A stretch of 19,238 nucleotides of DNA from Deinococcus sp. YIM 134068 (GTDB taxonomy: Bacteria > Deinococcota > Deinococci > Deinococcales > Deinococcaceae): positions 1 through 19,238 of the forward strand of contig NZ_JAZHPF010000037.1 in the NCBI RefSeq assembly GCF_036543075.1, given 5' to 3'. This document shows positions 18,906 through 19,238 of the stretch, piece after piece. Under the pieces are notes generated by a model that worked only from the letters and a program-made list of their open reading frames with translations, was not told where the DNA came from and did not search any database. Position 1 is the first letter of the stretch; every line of letters begins with the position of its first letter. A program made the translations under genes and the position numbers.

Positions 18906-19238
18906 TGGGCCTGATGGACGGTTACGGGGCAGCAGCGGGCGCGAAGCTCGCCGAGCTATGGGAGCGGCTGCTGTGCGCCCTCCACAGCGTCAAGGACGCG
19001 ACGGACAGCGTGGAGACCGGCACGACCGGCACCGCGCGGACGCTCGCCTATCAATACGGGACACCTCCAGCGGTCGGCAGTAACGCTCAGCTCGCGCCCC
19101 GTTCCATGACAGCCCTTCCCCTGATCTTCGAAGGGGAGCTGACGGAGCGCCTGCGCCTGGACGTGCAGGAGGTGGCGGGTCGCTTCTCCTTCGCTGGGTA
19201 CGTCGCCAACATCGGGGATATGCCCCTTCGGGCGGCGT
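18905..19238 (+). CDS. 5' part of split 156-aa structural protein
   Basis: Starts at ATG 18905 within a TGATG overlap and runs off the window; it continues at base 1 and ends at 264 once the circle is closed. The N-terminal part has a helix (KLAELWERLLCALHSVKDAT), then a Thr/Gly-rich hinge (VETGTTGTARTLAYQYG), leading to the beta-rich C-terminal half. No motif is recognised. It links the membrane-protein operon to the spike module without a gap, so both are probably one transcript. Confidence 0.75.
   Translation, partial: MGLMDGYGAAAGAKLAELWERLLCALHSVKDATDSVETGTTGTARTLAYQYGTPPAVGSNAQLAPRSMTALPLIFEGELTERLRLDVQEVAGRFSFAGYVANIGDMPLRAA
19112..19238. repeat. Terminal overlap, copy 2 (circular contig)
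   Basis: Exact direct copy of bases 1-127. It lies inside the coding sequence that starts at 18905, and joining 19111 to base 1 keeps that frame open. It marks the point where a circular sequence was linearised and should be counted once. Confidence 0.95.

Noticed and set aside
1..19238. 127-bp end repeats considered as true terminal repeats of a linear genome or an LTR
   Set aside because: They lie inside one continuous reading frame, are identical, and have the length of a common assembly k-mer. Circularity explains them better.

Overview
The window is one complete circular replicon, cut open and written with a short overlap. Bases 1-127 recur exactly at 19112-19238, so the circle is 19,111 bp and one gene is split across the two ends. 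The sequence is GC-rich (about two thirds by eye; not computed). Genes are packed head to tail with ATGA/GTGA/TGATG stop-start overlaps. All run on the plus strand except a block of three on the minus strand (3902-5164).

The gene content fits a tailless dsDNA virus with an internal membrane, in the P23-77/IN93 style (Thermus viruses with two small vertical single-beta-barrel capsid proteins). The main marker is an A32/FtsK-HerA-type packaging ATPase (12580-13341). It is followed by three small genes and then an adjacent pair of beta-rich proteins of 160 and 252 aa (14324-15564), which I infer to be the small and large major capsid proteins. Around them lie about fifteen small proteins with membrane segments. 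No terminase, portal, HK97-type capsid, tail tape measure, DNA polymerase or tyrosine integrase is visible. The host is probably a GC-rich bacterium. Deinococcota (Deinococcus, Meiothermus or Thermus) is my best guess from the virus type and composition, but the sequence does not prove it.

Layout. 18905 through the junction to 3892: a surface/spike and entry module of a split 156-aa protein, a 315-aa protein with 69-bp tandem repeats, a lower-GC fibre-like protein, a small protein, a membrane-anchored lytic transglycosylase, and a coiled-coil/winged-helix protein. 3902-5164, minus strand: three genes, one a MerR-like DNA-binding protein, with repeats in front of it. 5300-9103: a resolvase-type serine recombinase, an XRE repressor, a small ORF, a six-codon leader peptide, a probable replication initiator, a basic coiled-coil protein and two small genes, one RadC-like. 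9165-9638: a secreted protein. 9741-18905: the virion operon, with membrane proteins, an M23 peptidase, the ATPase, the capsid pair, a run of single-TM proteins including tandem paralogues, and two polytopic proteins that could include the holin.

Regulation: a palindromic motif built from TG(C/T)CCGG half-sites recurs upstream of the XRE gene and of the genes at 9165 and 9741, and in the early region. This suggests a single lysogeny repressor circuit. No gene-free stretch exceeds 300 bases. The longest are 5165-5299 (divergent promoter region with a 23-bp dyad) and 9639-9740 (operator and candidate late promoter). No tRNA, rRNA, CRISPR array or insertion sequence was found.
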